This document shows positions 7,794-17,608 of a stretch of DNA of 64,000 bases, in pieces. A model generated the notes under the pieces. That model was not told where the DNA came from. It made no database searches and saw only the letters and a program-made list of their open reading frames with translations. Where the stretch lies: the NCBI GenBank assembly GCA_007751255.1, contig CP036296.1:4030001-4094000 (forward strand), in the 5' to 3' direction. This DNA is from Engelhardtia mirabilis (GTDB lineage Bacteria; Planctomycetota; UBA1135; GCA-002686595). Positions within the stretch are counted from its first letter, which is position 1. Every line of letters starts with the position of its first letter. Made by a program: the position numbers and the translations under genes.

Positions 7794-9392
7794 TCAGATG
7801 GAATCGAGCCTGCGAATGAACTCGTCGATGCTCGAGATCAGCGTCGCCGGCGCCCGCCCCGAGCGGAATCGCTGCAGCGCAGCGATCGCGACCGAGGCTC
7901 GCTCGGGGTCTTGCCTCGCGTTGTCGTAGAGGGTGAAGATCGCGATCGCATGCAGCTCGAGGGAGCCACCCTCGCCGAGCACGCGCTCGGCACTGACCCG
8001 GAACTCCTCCCAAGCTCCGCTCTTGGCGATGGCCTTCAGGGCAAGGGCTCGCGCGTCGCCGGGGACGAGCACGTCGGTCGAGATCATCGACAGGTAGTCG
8101 AGCGTCTCCTGCCGACGCAGCGGGTCCGCGTCGGCCAGGTTCGCCACCTGATTCTCGACCGTGTTTAAGGCGACGATCAGCTCGGCTTCACCCGCGCTAT
8201 CGGTCGTGTACTTGAGCCGCTCGATCTGCGCCATCTGCGCCAGACTGATGGGTCCACGGTTACGCCGCAGGAAGAGCCGATTCAGGGAGCGGTGCATGGG
8301 ATGCTTGGAGCTATCCAAGCGCAGGATGGCGTCGAAGTAGACCCCGCTGCAGTCGCCCAGGGAGTGCGTGAGCAATGCGGCGGTCCGGGCGAGGAGCGGC
8401 GCGCGGGTCAGGTCCACCCCATCCAGCTGAAGCTCGGCGACCACCTGAGTTGCGATCTCGTCCGACTCGGCTCCACCGAGACCCCACAGGACGAAGCCCA
8501 TCTCGGCAGTCACCAGATAGTCGAACAGTTCGGCTCCATTCGACCCCATCAGATCCGCGGGCAGGCTCGTGGCGAGCCGCTCGCGGCGCGGGTCGTCGAA
8601 GCCGACCCAAGCGGCCAGGCTGTCCGCCTCCGGCCCTTCCAGCGCACCTTCGAAGGCGAGCGGGTAGAGGCCCGGAACCGTGATCTGCGGCGGTACGTCC
8701 GCTTGGAGCAGATCGACCAGATCGATGGGGCCCGCGCAAGTCGATGCGCTCGACCTGCGGCTGGCCGCGAGTAGGGCAGCGCGCGCGAGTTCACCGGAGC
8801 CGAGAGTCGCGCGGTGGAGCCAATCCGCGAAGACCTCCCGATGCAAGCCCGCCTCCACATGATCCGCGCTCGCCAGCCAGACGGCGCCGCGGACCAGCGG
8901 ATCGCGTCCCTCGTCGCGGATGACTTCGGCCACCAATGCGTCGACCACGGTTCGGTCGGCCTCGGTCCCCTTCTGCAGCTGCCCGAGGATTCGCTCCAGG
9001 CGTTGGATCGGCGCGATGGCACGGGCGTGGTAGTCGGTCCGGGCGGCCGCGAGTTGATCCAAGTCGTCCACGATCGCCCACACCGAAGCGATGGAATCAA
9101 CGCCGTCGAGGGACGTCTCCTGGGTGGCGGCCTCGACCGGCCCGCCCTTCGGCGCGACGGTGGGAGCCAGCGAGCGCGCCCCGTCGGGGTTGCGGGCGAG
9201 GCTCACCGCATGATCCGTCAACGCGCCGCCGTCGGTCGCCCGAACACCCACGCCGACAGATCCGAGGTCGCCCTTCGACTGCCCCTCGCTCGGATTCGTC
9301 AGGGTCAGCAGGAGCAATCCGGCCGTTCCGGCCAAGACCATCGCGGCGATACGGGGCGGCGTGCTCAAGCGCCTGAGGTACGTCGAATCCAT
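7794..9392 (-). CDS. Membrane-anchored mostly helical protein of unknown function
   Basis: The protein has 532 residues. The start is the ATG at 9390-9392. An N-terminal positively charged segment (YLRRLSTPPR) and one transmembrane helix (IAAMVLAGTAGLLLLTLT) point to an inner-membrane anchor with the rest periplasmic. The remainder is rich in helices and alanine, with no catalytic motif that I recognise. Stretches such as LARAALLAASRR and ARALALKAIAKSG recall HEAT- or TPR-like scaffolds, but repeat periodicity is not convincing by eye. It sits between the two homologous cysteine-rich secreted proteins (110 and 176 nt gaps, same strand). A shared process is possible, but this is inferred only from position. 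Confidence 0.6.
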   Translation of the reverse strand: MDSTYLRRLSTPPRIAAMVLAGTAGLLLLTLTNPSEGQSKGDLGSVGVGVRATDGGALTDHAVSLARNPDGARSLAPTVAPKGGPVEAATQETSLDGVDSIASVWAIVDDLDQLAAARTDYHARAIAPIQRLERILGQLQKGTEADRTVVDALVAEVIRDEGRDPLVRGAVWLASADHVEAGLHREVFADWLHRATLGSGELARAALLAASRRSSASTCAGPIDLVDLLQADVPPQITVPGLYPLAFEGALEGPEADSLAAWVGFDDPRRERLATSLPADLMGSNGAELFDYLVTAEMGFVLWGLGGAESDEIATQVVAELQLDGVDLTRAPLLARTAALLTHSLGDCSGVYFDAILRLDSSKHPMHRSLNRLFLRRNRGPISLAQMAQIERLKYTTDSAGEAELIVALNTVENQVANLADADPLRRQETLDYLSMISTDVLVPGDARALALKAIAKSGAWEEFRVSAERVLGEGGSLELHAIAIFTLYDNARQDPERASVAIAALQRFRSGRAPATLISSIDEFIRRLDSI

Positions 9393-9503
9393 CGGTTCTC
9401 TCCGTCGAAGTTCACAGGGTCGGGTTGGAAGGGACCGGGCGAGCGGACCTCGTCCCGGGCAACGACGGCCGCCGAGCGCCGTCGCTCGGCAGCGCTCGCG
9501 GCG

Positions 9504-9800
9504 TCAGCCCGCGCAGGCCTTGACACAGGCGTCGAAATCCGTCTTGGCGGACTTCTGACACTTGTTCAGGCAAGACATGTCGAGGACGCTCGACACGCAG
9601 ATCACCCAGACCCATTGCACGCACTTCTTGCAGTCGTCGTCGCAGTCCGCGAGTTCGGCCACGTAGGTCTTGAAGCAGTCCTCCACACACTCGGCATAGG
9701 TTTGCTTCGTACCGTCGGGTGGCGTTTGGACGGCTCCGATCGAACTAACGCTCGACAACAGAACCACGGAGGCAAGCAACACGGAACGAATGGAACTCAT
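9504..9800 (-). CDS. Small secreted cysteine-rich protein (family with the gene at 7276)
   Basis: The protein has 98 residues. The start is the ATG at 9798-9800. The signal peptide is MSSIRSVLLASVVLLSSVSS, cleaved near SIGA. The mature core runs QTYAECVEDC, DCDDDCKKC, WVWVIC, CLNKC, DACVKACAG. It has the same ten-cysteine framework and the same WxWxIC block as the neighbour at 7276-7617, so the two are paralogues. The acidic DCDDDC cluster could bind a metal. No known toxin, bacteriocin or thioredoxin motif is present (no CxxC in a thioredoxin context). Function unknown. Confidence 0.7.
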   Translation of the reverse strand: MSSIRSVLLASVVLLSSVSSIGAVQTPPDGTKQTYAECVEDCFKTYVAELADCDDDCKKCVQWVWVICVSSVLDMSCLNKCQKSAKTDFDACVKACAG

Positions 9801-10418
9801 CGGAATCTCCCGGTTTGAAGGCCAGCGACCCCTACCGCTCGAGCGTGACCGGTGACGATCCTCGGGGACCGTCGGGGTCTGGGACACTCGGCGGACGCGG
9901 GGCCGACTCGATTGCGGCGAGGTGCCTGGACCCCGCTCCCATCGGCGATGCACGACGACCTCTTGGCCGCCTCAACCCCAAAGGCGTGGCGCGCTCGGCC
10001 AGGCGTCAGAAAAACCGCATCGCGCGAATGAACGACCGCAATCGCCGGGCCGACATCCCGGCATTGGTACAAGGAGCGCAGCCGGCACGTCTCCGTTGAC
10101 GCCGGCCGTTGGCGTCAAACGCGCAGCGCGGAACGCCGCGCGCGGCTCCGCCCGGCCGACCGAGTCGGGCACGCAACTGCCGTCGCCACCGCACCCCGCA
10201 GGACCGGCGCACCCCAGCAGTCTCCCGGGCGACACCGACGCAACCGCACCTTCACCCGCGAGCCAATCGCGCGGCGAGTGCCGGCCCCCCGGCGAGGCGT
10301 CGCGCTCCACCGCGGACGGGGTTGGCCCCTCAAGTGTCGTCGGCGGGCGAGATGCGGACGCTGGACGAAGTCGGGGCGTGCCAGGAGCGGACCCCGTTGG
10401 CCGATTCGGGCCAGGTCT
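9801..10418. other. 618-nt stretch without a recognisable gene
   Basis: Between the cysteine-rich gene and the eboD-like gene no reading frame on either strand looks protein-like; all six frames are arginine/proline-rich shadows. The only distinct structure is the inverted repeat at 10096-10118. The cysteine-rich gene's own promoter should lie near 9801-9860, but no strong hexamer stands out. Confidence 0.5.
10096..10118. repeat. 8-bp inverted repeat TTGACGCC-N7-GGCGTCAA
   Basis: The arms at 10096-10103 and 10111-10118 are perfectly complementary, separated by 7 nt. The repeat lies in the 618-nt non-coding stretch and has no T-tract. It could be an operator or part of a hairpin. Confidence 0.4.
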
Positions 10419-11315
10419 TCAGTTCGGAACGCCCTGGTCCACGCGCGGCGGCTGGCCGCGCAGGACGGAGTTGTCCTCGAACAGGCGTGTCTGGTCGATC
10501 ACCGGGGTCGCGAGCAGGGCCTGCTCGTCGATCTGGCCGGACTGGCCGTAGGCCGCCAGGGCGTTGCCCCAGGTGGTGGCCTCCACGGCGGCGGGGTCGA
10601 TGCCGCGCTCCAACATCAGGGCGGCGGTCTTGGGCACGCTCAGCGGGTCGCTGACGCCCCAGTCGGCGGAGCTGTCGACGATGATCCGCTGCGGGCCGTA
10701 CTCCTTGACCAACTCGACCATGCGCTCCGACCCCATCTTGGTGTGGGGGTAGATCGTGAACGCCGCCCAAGCGCCCCGGTCGAGGACGTCGCGCACCGTC
10801 TCTTCGTTGTTGTGGTCGATGATCAGCTTCTCCATCGGCACGCCGGCCTCCTGGGCCACGTCGAGGGAGCGGATGATCCCGCGCTTCTTGTCGCGGTGCG
10901 GCGAGTGGACCATCACGACCATCTCGTTCTGCACCGCGAGCTCGAGCTGCACCTGATAGGCGTGCTCCTCGGCCGCCGTGATCTCGTCGTAGCCGATCTC
11001 GCCCACCGCCACCACGCCCTCCTTGGTGACGAAGCGCGGCACGATCTCGAGCACCTCGCGGGCCAGCCCCTCGTTGTTGGCCTCCTTGGAGTTGAGGCCG
11101 ATGGCGCAGTAGTGATGGATGCCGAACTGCGAGGCCCGGAAGCGCTCCCAACCGAGCAGGGTCGAGAAGTAGTCGACGAAGCTACCGACGCTGGTGCGCG
11201 GCTGGCCGAGCCAGAAGGCGGGCTCGATCACGGCCCGCACGCCGGCGTCGGCCATGGCCTGGTAGTCGTCGGTCGTGCGGCTGATGCAGTGGATGTGGGG
11301 ATCGAAGAAACGCAT
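10419..11315 (-). CDS. eboD: TatD-like metal-dependent hydrolase, EboD type
   Basis: The protein has 298 residues and is an amidohydrolase/TatD fold. The metal ligands are visible: HIH in FDPHIHC (residues about 5-9), Glu in VVAVGEIGYDE, His in VMVHSPHRDK, His in LIIDHNNEET and Asp in IIVDSSADWG. The DHNNEET and TYPHTKM-like segments are those of the TatD-family member of ebo clusters rather than of TatD DNase itself. Ebo clusters (eboA-F) are known to handle export or processing of a small metabolite to the periplasm. It lies 161 nt downstream of eboA on the same strand, with its own -10-like element (11364-11369). EboB, C, E and F are absent from the window. The start is the ATG at 11313-11315. 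Confidence 0.78.
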   Translation of the reverse strand: MRFFDPHIHCISRTTDDYQAMADAGVRAVIEPAFWLGQPRTSVGSFVDYFSTLLGWERFRASQFGIHHYCAIGLNSKEANNEGLAREVLEIVPRFVTKEGVVAVGEIGYDEITAAEEHAYQVQLELAVQNEMVVMVHSPHRDKKRGIIRSLDVAQEAGVPMEKLIIDHNNEETVRDVLDRGAWAAFTIYPHTKMGSERMVELVKEYGPQRIIVDSSADWGVSDPLSVPKTAALMLERGIDPAAVEATTWGNALAAYGQSGQIDEQALLATPVIDQTRLFEDNSVLRGQPPRVDQGVPN

Positions 11316-11363
11316 CTGGGTACGCGGGGGCGGCGGGGCTCGCGGGGACCTGGGGAGGCCGAG

Positions 11364-11369
11364 AGCTTA
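11364..11369 (-). promoter_or_regulatory. -10-like TAAGCT upstream of eboD-like gene
   Basis: On the minus strand TAAGCT lies 48 nt before the ATG at 11315, within the eboA-eboD gap. It fits the window's TANNCT pattern and suggests that the hydrolase gene can be transcribed independently of eboA. Confidence 0.4.
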
Positions 11370-11476
11370 CACGGCCCGGCGGACGGGCGCCGGGGGCCTT
11401 GCCGGCTCCGGTGTCGTCGCCGAGGCGCTTCAGCACCGAACCTCGAGCGGGGTCGCGGCGGGAGGCCGGCCGCGCC

Positions 11477-12385
11477 TCAGGCGTGCGCGGCGACCAGACT
11501 CGGGTCCTCCAGGGCTCGGTGGAGCTCCTGGTCGATCCGGCCCTCGGCCGCGGCGCGCAGGATCCGTGCGGCGATCGGATGGTCCTCGGTGGCCGCCAGG
11601 TCGGCGGCGCGGGCGCTCTCGCCCCGCCGCGCGAAGGCCAGTCCCACCGCCGCGCGCTGGCGCGCTCCGGCGCCCTGCAGTTCGTCCTCCAGGGCCCGCT
11701 CGGCGCGCTCGCCCGCGAAGCCTCCCAGGCAGAGCCACAAGTCCGGCGGAATCGGCCGCCCCGCGCTGCGACGCTCGTCCACCAGGTCCAGGGCCATGCG
11801 CGCCAGGTCCTCGTCCAGGCGTCCATCGAGCCCGCGCACACGCCACAGGGGCGCTCCGACGAAGAGCGCCTTGATCACGGTCTGCTTCCAGGCCACGTCG
11901 TCGAAGTAGCGGGCCGCGTAGGGCGAATCACAGGCGGTCGACTCGAAGACCGTCCGCATGTTGGACCGGCAACACTCCCCCGCCCGCCACACGAAGCGCT
12001 CCGGGGCCGGCAGCAGGGGCAGGGACTTGGCGAGGGCGCAGGTCTCGCCCTCGTCGGCGAACTTGAAGGCGTCCTCCAAGGCCTGGGCGGCGGCCTCGGA
12101 GGCCAGGTCCGAGCGGCCGAGGATCAACACGACGCGCCCCGTCTCGAGGGTGCTCCAGCGCTCGATCGACCAGTCCGGGACCAGCTCGAGCCCGCGCTCC
12201 ACGACGGCCTCGCCGAGCTCCAGGGGTCGCGACTTGATGTGCCGCGAGAGACCCGCGAGCAGGGTCCCGAAACGCACCGACGAAACCCCGCCGGCGACCT
12301 CCGCCAGGGCTCCGTCGAGGGCGGTCTGGGCAGTAGTGGACAGGTGCGGCGCGAGCGCCTCGCGCAGGAGTTCGGACGGCTTCAT
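11477..12385 (-). CDS. eboA: EboA-domain protein
   Basis: The protein has 302 residues. Several EboA blocks are recognisable: FKFADEGETCALAKSLPLLP, the RTVFESTACDSPYAARYFDD stretch (NM/NPYPAxYFDExAW in the family) and WKQTVIKALFVGAPLWRVRG. EboA proteins have no known enzymatic motif; in scytonemin-producing cyanobacteria the ebo cluster is needed to move a precursor to the periplasm. The ATG at 12383-12385 overlaps the TGA of the upstream squalene-cyclase-like gene (ATGA), so the two are translationally coupled. The coupling to a terpenoid-cyclase-fold protein is unusual and is discussed as a finding. Confidence 0.82.
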   Translation of the reverse strand: MKPSELLREALAPHLSTTAQTALDGALAEVAGGVSSVRFGTLLAGLSRHIKSRPLELGEAVVERGLELVPDWSIERWSTLETGRVVLILGRSDLASEAAAQALEDAFKFADEGETCALAKSLPLLPAPERFVWRAGECCRSNMRTVFESTACDSPYAARYFDDVAWKQTVIKALFVGAPLWRVRGLDGRLDEDLARMALDLVDERRSAGRPIPPDLWLCLGGFAGERAERALEDELQGAGARQRAAVGLAFARRGESARAADLAATEDHPIAARILRAAAEGRIDQELHRALEDPSLVAAHA

Positions 12386-13620
12386 TCTCGAGCGGGCATG
12401 CCCTTCTGGAGGGACAGGGCGTTGAGGGCAGTGCCAGCGGTCAGCATGTAGGCGGTGCCCAGGAAGTCGGTCGACGATCCGTCGGACCGCATGATCTTGA
12501 TCAGGTGCGGGCGCAGGCGTTCGTGCCAGGCCTGGCGCTCGGCCTCCGGCAAGAGGTCGATCACCTCGGCCGCGTAGTAGTGCGCGAAGAGGTAGAAGTA
12601 GCCGGCGTTGGCGTAGTAGCCCTCGTGGGGAATCGGCCGCATGCGCGCCACGTCGAGGAAGCGGTGGTGCTCGAAGAACCACTCCAGACCCTGGCGGATG
12701 CGGTCGGGCGTAATCGAGGGATCGCCCAGCGAGCCCAGGGCCCAGTGCGAGACCTGGATCCGCCCCAGGGAGCCCTTGATGCTGTTGATCGACTCGCCGG
12801 CGCCCGCGCGCGGGATGCCGAAGCTCGCGTTGTAGGTGTAGGCGCCGTTGGGCTGGGCGCAGCGCTGCAGGGCGGCCGTCGCGCGCCGCAGGTGGCCCGG
12901 ATCCTCGATCCAGCCCAGCCCCTCGGCCCGCGCCAGGCTCGGCATCACCAGGGCCGTGCAGAAGCTGGTGGCCCAGCTCGGCCGACGGGAGTACGGCGGG
13001 TCGTCGTAGTAGGCCCAACCACCGCTGGGGACCTCGGTCGTCTCCAGCAGGCGCCAGAACTCACGTCCCCGACGATCGATCGCCGCACGCAGCTCGGGGT
13101 CGGTCAGACGCGGATCGACCGCCGCCCGGGAGGTCGCAACCAGGCCGTACAAGCCGGCCCAGGTGTAGTCGGTGTCCCAGTCGCTGCCGCGTTGGGGCAG
13201 GCGCGTGTCGCACAGCCAACGCACGGCGCGCTCGAAGGCGGCCAGGCGCTCGGGGGTCTCGTCGGCCTTCTGCAGGGCCATGGTGGCCAGGGCGTGGCTC
13301 GAGACCTGCCAGGCGTAGTAGGTCTCGATCGAGAAGCCGAGCTCGAGAATCCCGTCCAGGGCCGAGGTGCCCCACGATCCATTCTCGAGCTGGGTGCTGA
13401 CCAGCCACTCGAGGGACCGATCGAGGGCGTCGCGCGCCTCGTCGACGGTCATGGTCTTCGGAACCTCGGGGCGCGCGCGCAGGGCCTCCGTGATCGCGTC
13501 GCCGCCCACGACCTCGACGATGTCGGGACCGCCGCCGGCGGGCCCATCACCGGTCCCCGCGACCGGCACGTCCTGCCGCAGCGGCGCCAGGGCCACGAGG
13601 GCGATCAGGATGCTGCTCAC
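12382..13620 (-). CDS. Secreted prenyltransferase/squalene-cyclase alpha-alpha barrel fold protein
   Basis: The protein has 412 residues. The start is the GTG at 13618-13620, overlapping the TGA of the upstream lipoprotein gene (GTGA). A short signal-like stretch (SSILIALVALAPL) precedes QW-type repeats: LVSTQLENGSWGTSA, QRCAQPNGAYTYNASFG, VPSGGWAYYDD. These are typical of the squalene/oxidosqualene cyclase alpha-alpha toroid. There is no clear DxDD protonation motif (the nearest is DWDTD), so true cyclase activity is doubtful. Planctomycetes are known to have many secreted members of this fold of unknown function. It is coupled to eboA downstream and to the coiled-coil lipoprotein upstream. 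Confidence 0.75.
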   Translation of the reverse strand: MSSILIALVALAPLRQDVPVAGTGDGPAGGGPDIVEVVGGDAITEALRARPEVPKTMTVDEARDALDRSLEWLVSTQLENGSWGTSALDGILELGFSIETYYAWQVSSHALATMALQKADETPERLAAFERAVRWLCDTRLPQRGSDWDTDYTWAGLYGLVATSRAAVDPRLTDPELRAAIDRRGREFWRLLETTEVPSGGWAYYDDPPYSRRPSWATSFCTALVMPSLARAEGLGWIEDPGHLRRATAALQRCAQPNGAYTYNASFGIPRAGAGESINSIKGSLGRIQVSHWALGSLGDPSITPDRIRQGLEWFFEHHRFLDVARMRPIPHEGYYANAGYFYLFAHYYAAEVIDLLPEAERQAWHERLRPHLIKIMRSDGSSTDFLGTAYMLTAGTALNALSLQKGMPARE

Positions 13621-14384
13621 GCTTCGACCTCGGCGCGCTTCTCGGCCAGGTCGAGCTCGAGTTCCTCGATCTCGTGGGCGGCGCTGCGCCGGCGCTTCTC
13701 GGCCTCGATGCGCGCCTTCTCGAGCTGGCGCTCCGCGCGCTTCAACTTGCGCTTCGCCTCGTCCACCTCGCGCTGGAGCGCGCGGGTCTTCTTCGGCAGC
13801 TCGAAGTCGCTCAAGAGGGCGTGGCTGCGCTGCTGCAGATCGAGCGAGCGTTGGGCCATCTCGAGATTGGTCTGACCGCGGCTGATGACCAGCTCCTTGG
13901 TCTTCTCCGCGAACTCCTCCACGTCGTACATCGACTGCAGCTCGGCCAGCTCCTGGGCCGCCTGCACCGCGCGGGTCTGCGAGCGATCCAGGTCCAGCTT
14001 CGAGGAGTCGAGCTCGTGCGCCGACTCGACCTGGGTGAAGGTCTGCAGGGCCAAGGCGGCCTCCTCGACGGCGACGCCGGCGTCCACCACGGCCTGCTCG
14101 GCCTGGCCCAGATCGAGGGCCACGTCGATCTCGGTGGCGGTGCGATCCAACTGGGCCTGCTCGAGCTTCCACTCCATCCCGGCGATCTCTCGCGCCAGCT
14201 TGTGGGCCTTCTTCTCGGCGTCGTCCTCGTCTTCCTTCTCGTCGTCGTCCCCATCCGGGGCATCGGTGGCGATGGCCGAATGCTGCGAGGCGTCACTGTC
14301 GCTGGCCGCCAGGGGCGTGGCGCAGCCGTGCAGGGCGGGGAGGGCGAAGAGGGCCAGGGACGGAAGCAGGATCGAACGCAGCAT
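13617..14384 (-). CDS. Coiled-coil lipoprotein of unknown function
   Basis: The protein has 255 residues. The start is the ATG at 14382-14384. The lipoprotein signal MLRSILLPSLALFALPALHGC places the lipidated Cys at 21. A run of acidic residues (GDDDEKEDEDDAEKK) is followed by about 200 residues of charged heptad-like coiled coil. It lacks a lipoyl or barrel-sandwich domain, so it is not a complete HlyD adaptor, although the hairpin resembles an adaptor coiled coil. It is the first gene of a coupled set with the cyclase-fold protein and eboA. It may be a periplasmic scaffold for them (inference). Confidence 0.7.
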   Translation of the reverse strand: MLRSILLPSLALFALPALHGCATPLAASDSDASQHSAIATDAPDGDDDEKEDEDDAEKKAHKLAREIAGMEWKLEQAQLDRTATEIDVALDLGQAEQAVVDAGVAVEEAALALQTFTQVESAHELDSSKLDLDRSQTRAVQAAQELAELQSMYDVEEFAEKTKELVISRGQTNLEMAQRSLDLQQRSHALLSDFELPKKTRALQREVDEAKRKLKRAERQLEKARIEAEKRRRSAAHEIEELELDLAEKRAEVEA

Positions 14385-14565
14385 GGCGGACCTCGGCGGT
14401 GTTGGCGGGGGGTGCGGGCCGGCAGTGCGGCCCCCGTGGGGACATCATGGACGCGGGGCGGTCGGGACGGAAGGGCGCTGGCGGGTGGGCCCCGGCGACG
14501 GCGCACGACCCCGGGTCGGTTCGATCCGGGGCGACCTGCGCTCGACGGCGACCGAGGGCCTCCGC

Positions 14566-14571
14566 TACCCT
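14566..14571 (+). promoter_or_regulatory. -10-like TACCCT upstream of P5C dehydrogenase
   Basis: TACCCT ends 36 nt before the ATG at 14608 in the divergent gap with the lipoprotein gene. It matches the TANNCT pattern; no clear -35 is seen. Confidence 0.4.
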
Positions 14572-14607
14572 CCCTGCGCTCCCGTTCACCGACCCCCCCT
14601 TAGCGAC

Positions 14608-16239
<1,632 letters not shown>

Positions 16240-16281
16240 GGAGCGCCTGATCCCGGCCCAGGGCCGGAGGAATGCGGAAAC

Positions 16282-16310
16282 ACGGCCGTCGGGAACTCCC
16301 CGGCGGTCGT
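16282..16310 (+). terminator. Rho-independent-like terminator after pruA
   Basis: A 12-bp stem (16282-16293 with 16299-16310, including two G-U pairs) and a 5-nt loop are followed by TTCTCGTT. It lies 43 nt after the pruA stop. Confidence 0.65.
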
Positions 16311-16378
16311 TTCTCGTTACGACGGCGGCGGCGGTGACCAGAGGCCGGTGCGGACGCTTCCCCGGCGGCCGGCGCGCC

Positions 16379-17608
16379 ATGGTCGAACCCGAGTCAATAG
16401 GAGCTGTCGAGCGCCCACCCACCGACTCGATCCGACCGGCGGCGGTTCCGGCTCGGCCGCGCGTCGGGGGGCGCCGGCGCCGCTGCCTGGCCCTGGCGGG
16501 GGTGTTTCCGGCGAGCTTGGTCCTGTGCGAGCTCGCGGTGCGAGTCCTCGGCCTGGGTCCCGCGCCGCGGCCCGAGGTCTTCGGCACGGTCGTGCGCCCG
16601 ATCAGCGACCCGGTCTTGCGCTTCATCACCGTGCCCTCGTCCGAGCGGGTCGTGGTCTACCCGCCCTTCGGCGACGATCCCGGTCGTCGGGTGGTTCAGC
16701 GCCTGAACCGACAGGGCTTTCGTGGACCGACCGTGGCCCTCCCGAAGGCCGCGCAGGTGCTGCGGATCGTGTGCGTCGGGGACAGCCACACCTTTGGCGA
16801 GGGCGTGGAGGATCGCGAGACCTGGCCGCTCCTACTGGGCGGACTGCTGCGCGAGAACGCGGACCGCCCGATCGAGGTCGTCAACGCCGGGGTGCAGGGC
16901 TACGACACCGCCCAGGAAGCCCGGTGGATTGAGCACTTCGTGCTGCCCCTCGAGCCGGACATCGTCCTGCTCCAATTCTTCATCAACGACGCGAACAACC
17001 CGGGGGCTCGACGCGCCCGTGCGACCCAGGCCGCGACTCCCTGGTGGCTGAAGCTCGCCCATCCGCGCCAGGAGGGTGCGGTGCACTGGCTAAGGCACCA
17101 TTCGCGCCTGGCGGACGCGCTGCTCGAGGCCGCCTTCCGCCGCAATTACTTCGACCACTGGGGCGAGGGCAATGCCCACTTCCTGGTGGACGACGACCTG
17201 GCCTGGCGGGAGTGGTGCCAAGCGATGGAGCGCATCGATCGGATGCTGCGCGAGGCCAAGGTGCCCCTGGCTGTGGTGCTCTATCCCTTCATGCACGCAC
17301 CGGGCGGGGAATTCGCGAGCCACGACGTACACAGGCGTGTCGCCGAGCACCTCGCAACCGTCGGGATCGCCTGCCTCGACGCCGAGCCGGCGTTCTCAGG
17401 TCGCGATCCGGTCGCCCTGCGGGTCCACCCCGGGGACATGCACGCGGGCGCCGAGGCCAATGGCATCTTTGCCGCAGCGGTGGCCGACTGGATCGAGGGC
17501 TGGCCCCCCTTCGCTGCCGGCGCGTTCACGACCGGCGCGTCGCCATCCCCCGCTCCTACTTCCCACCCTCCAGCTTCATCGCGACCGGCAGACCGTAGGC
17601 CACGCTGA
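16379..17608 (+). CDS. Membrane-anchored SGNH/GDSL hydrolase
   Basis: The protein has 409 residues. After an arginine-rich N-terminus a single hydrophobic helix (CLALAGVFPASLVLCELAV) follows; the catalytic domain is then periplasmic. SGNH blocks are present: GDSH in IVCVGDSHTFGEGVED (nucleophile Ser), a Gly in NAGVQGYDTAQE, Asn in LLQFFINDANN, and D-x-x-H in HPGDMHAGAEAN. Members remove or transfer acyl groups on glycans or lipids. I chose the ATG at 16379; a GTG at 16334 is in frame. Its 3' end overlaps the convergent SGNH gene by 53 nt, and its last about 35 residues are low-complexity (Ser/Pro/Arg). The gene may have been extended by loss of an earlier stop. Confidence 0.75.
   Translation: MVEPESIGAVERPPTDSIRPAAVPARPRVGGRRRRCLALAGVFPASLVLCELAVRVLGLGPAPRPEVFGTVVRPISDPVLRFITVPSSERVVVYPPFGDDPGRRVVQRLNRQGFRGPTVALPKAAQVLRIVCVGDSHTFGEGVEDRETWPLLLGGLLRENADRPIEVVNAGVQGYDTAQEARWIEHFVLPLEPDIVLLQFFINDANNPGARRARATQAATPWWLKLAHPRQEGAVHWLRHHSRLADALLEAAFRRNYFDHWGEGNAHFLVDDDLAWREWCQAMERIDRMLREAKVPLAVVLYPFMHAPGGEFASHDVHRRVAEHLATVGIACLDAEPAFSGRDPVALRVHPGDMHAGAEANGIFAAAVADWIEGWPPFAAGAFTTGASPSPAPTSHPPASSRPADRRPR

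Noticed and set aside
7714..9831. Shared 12-mer GGCCAGCGACCC upstream of both cysteine-rich genes (7714-7725 and 9820-9831)
   Set aside because: Distances to the starts differ (97 and 20 nt), and a 12-nt GC-rich match can occur by chance.
10278..11909. 543-codon plus-strand open frame opposite the ebo genes
   Set aside because: EboA and the TatD-like hydrolase are well supported on the other strand.
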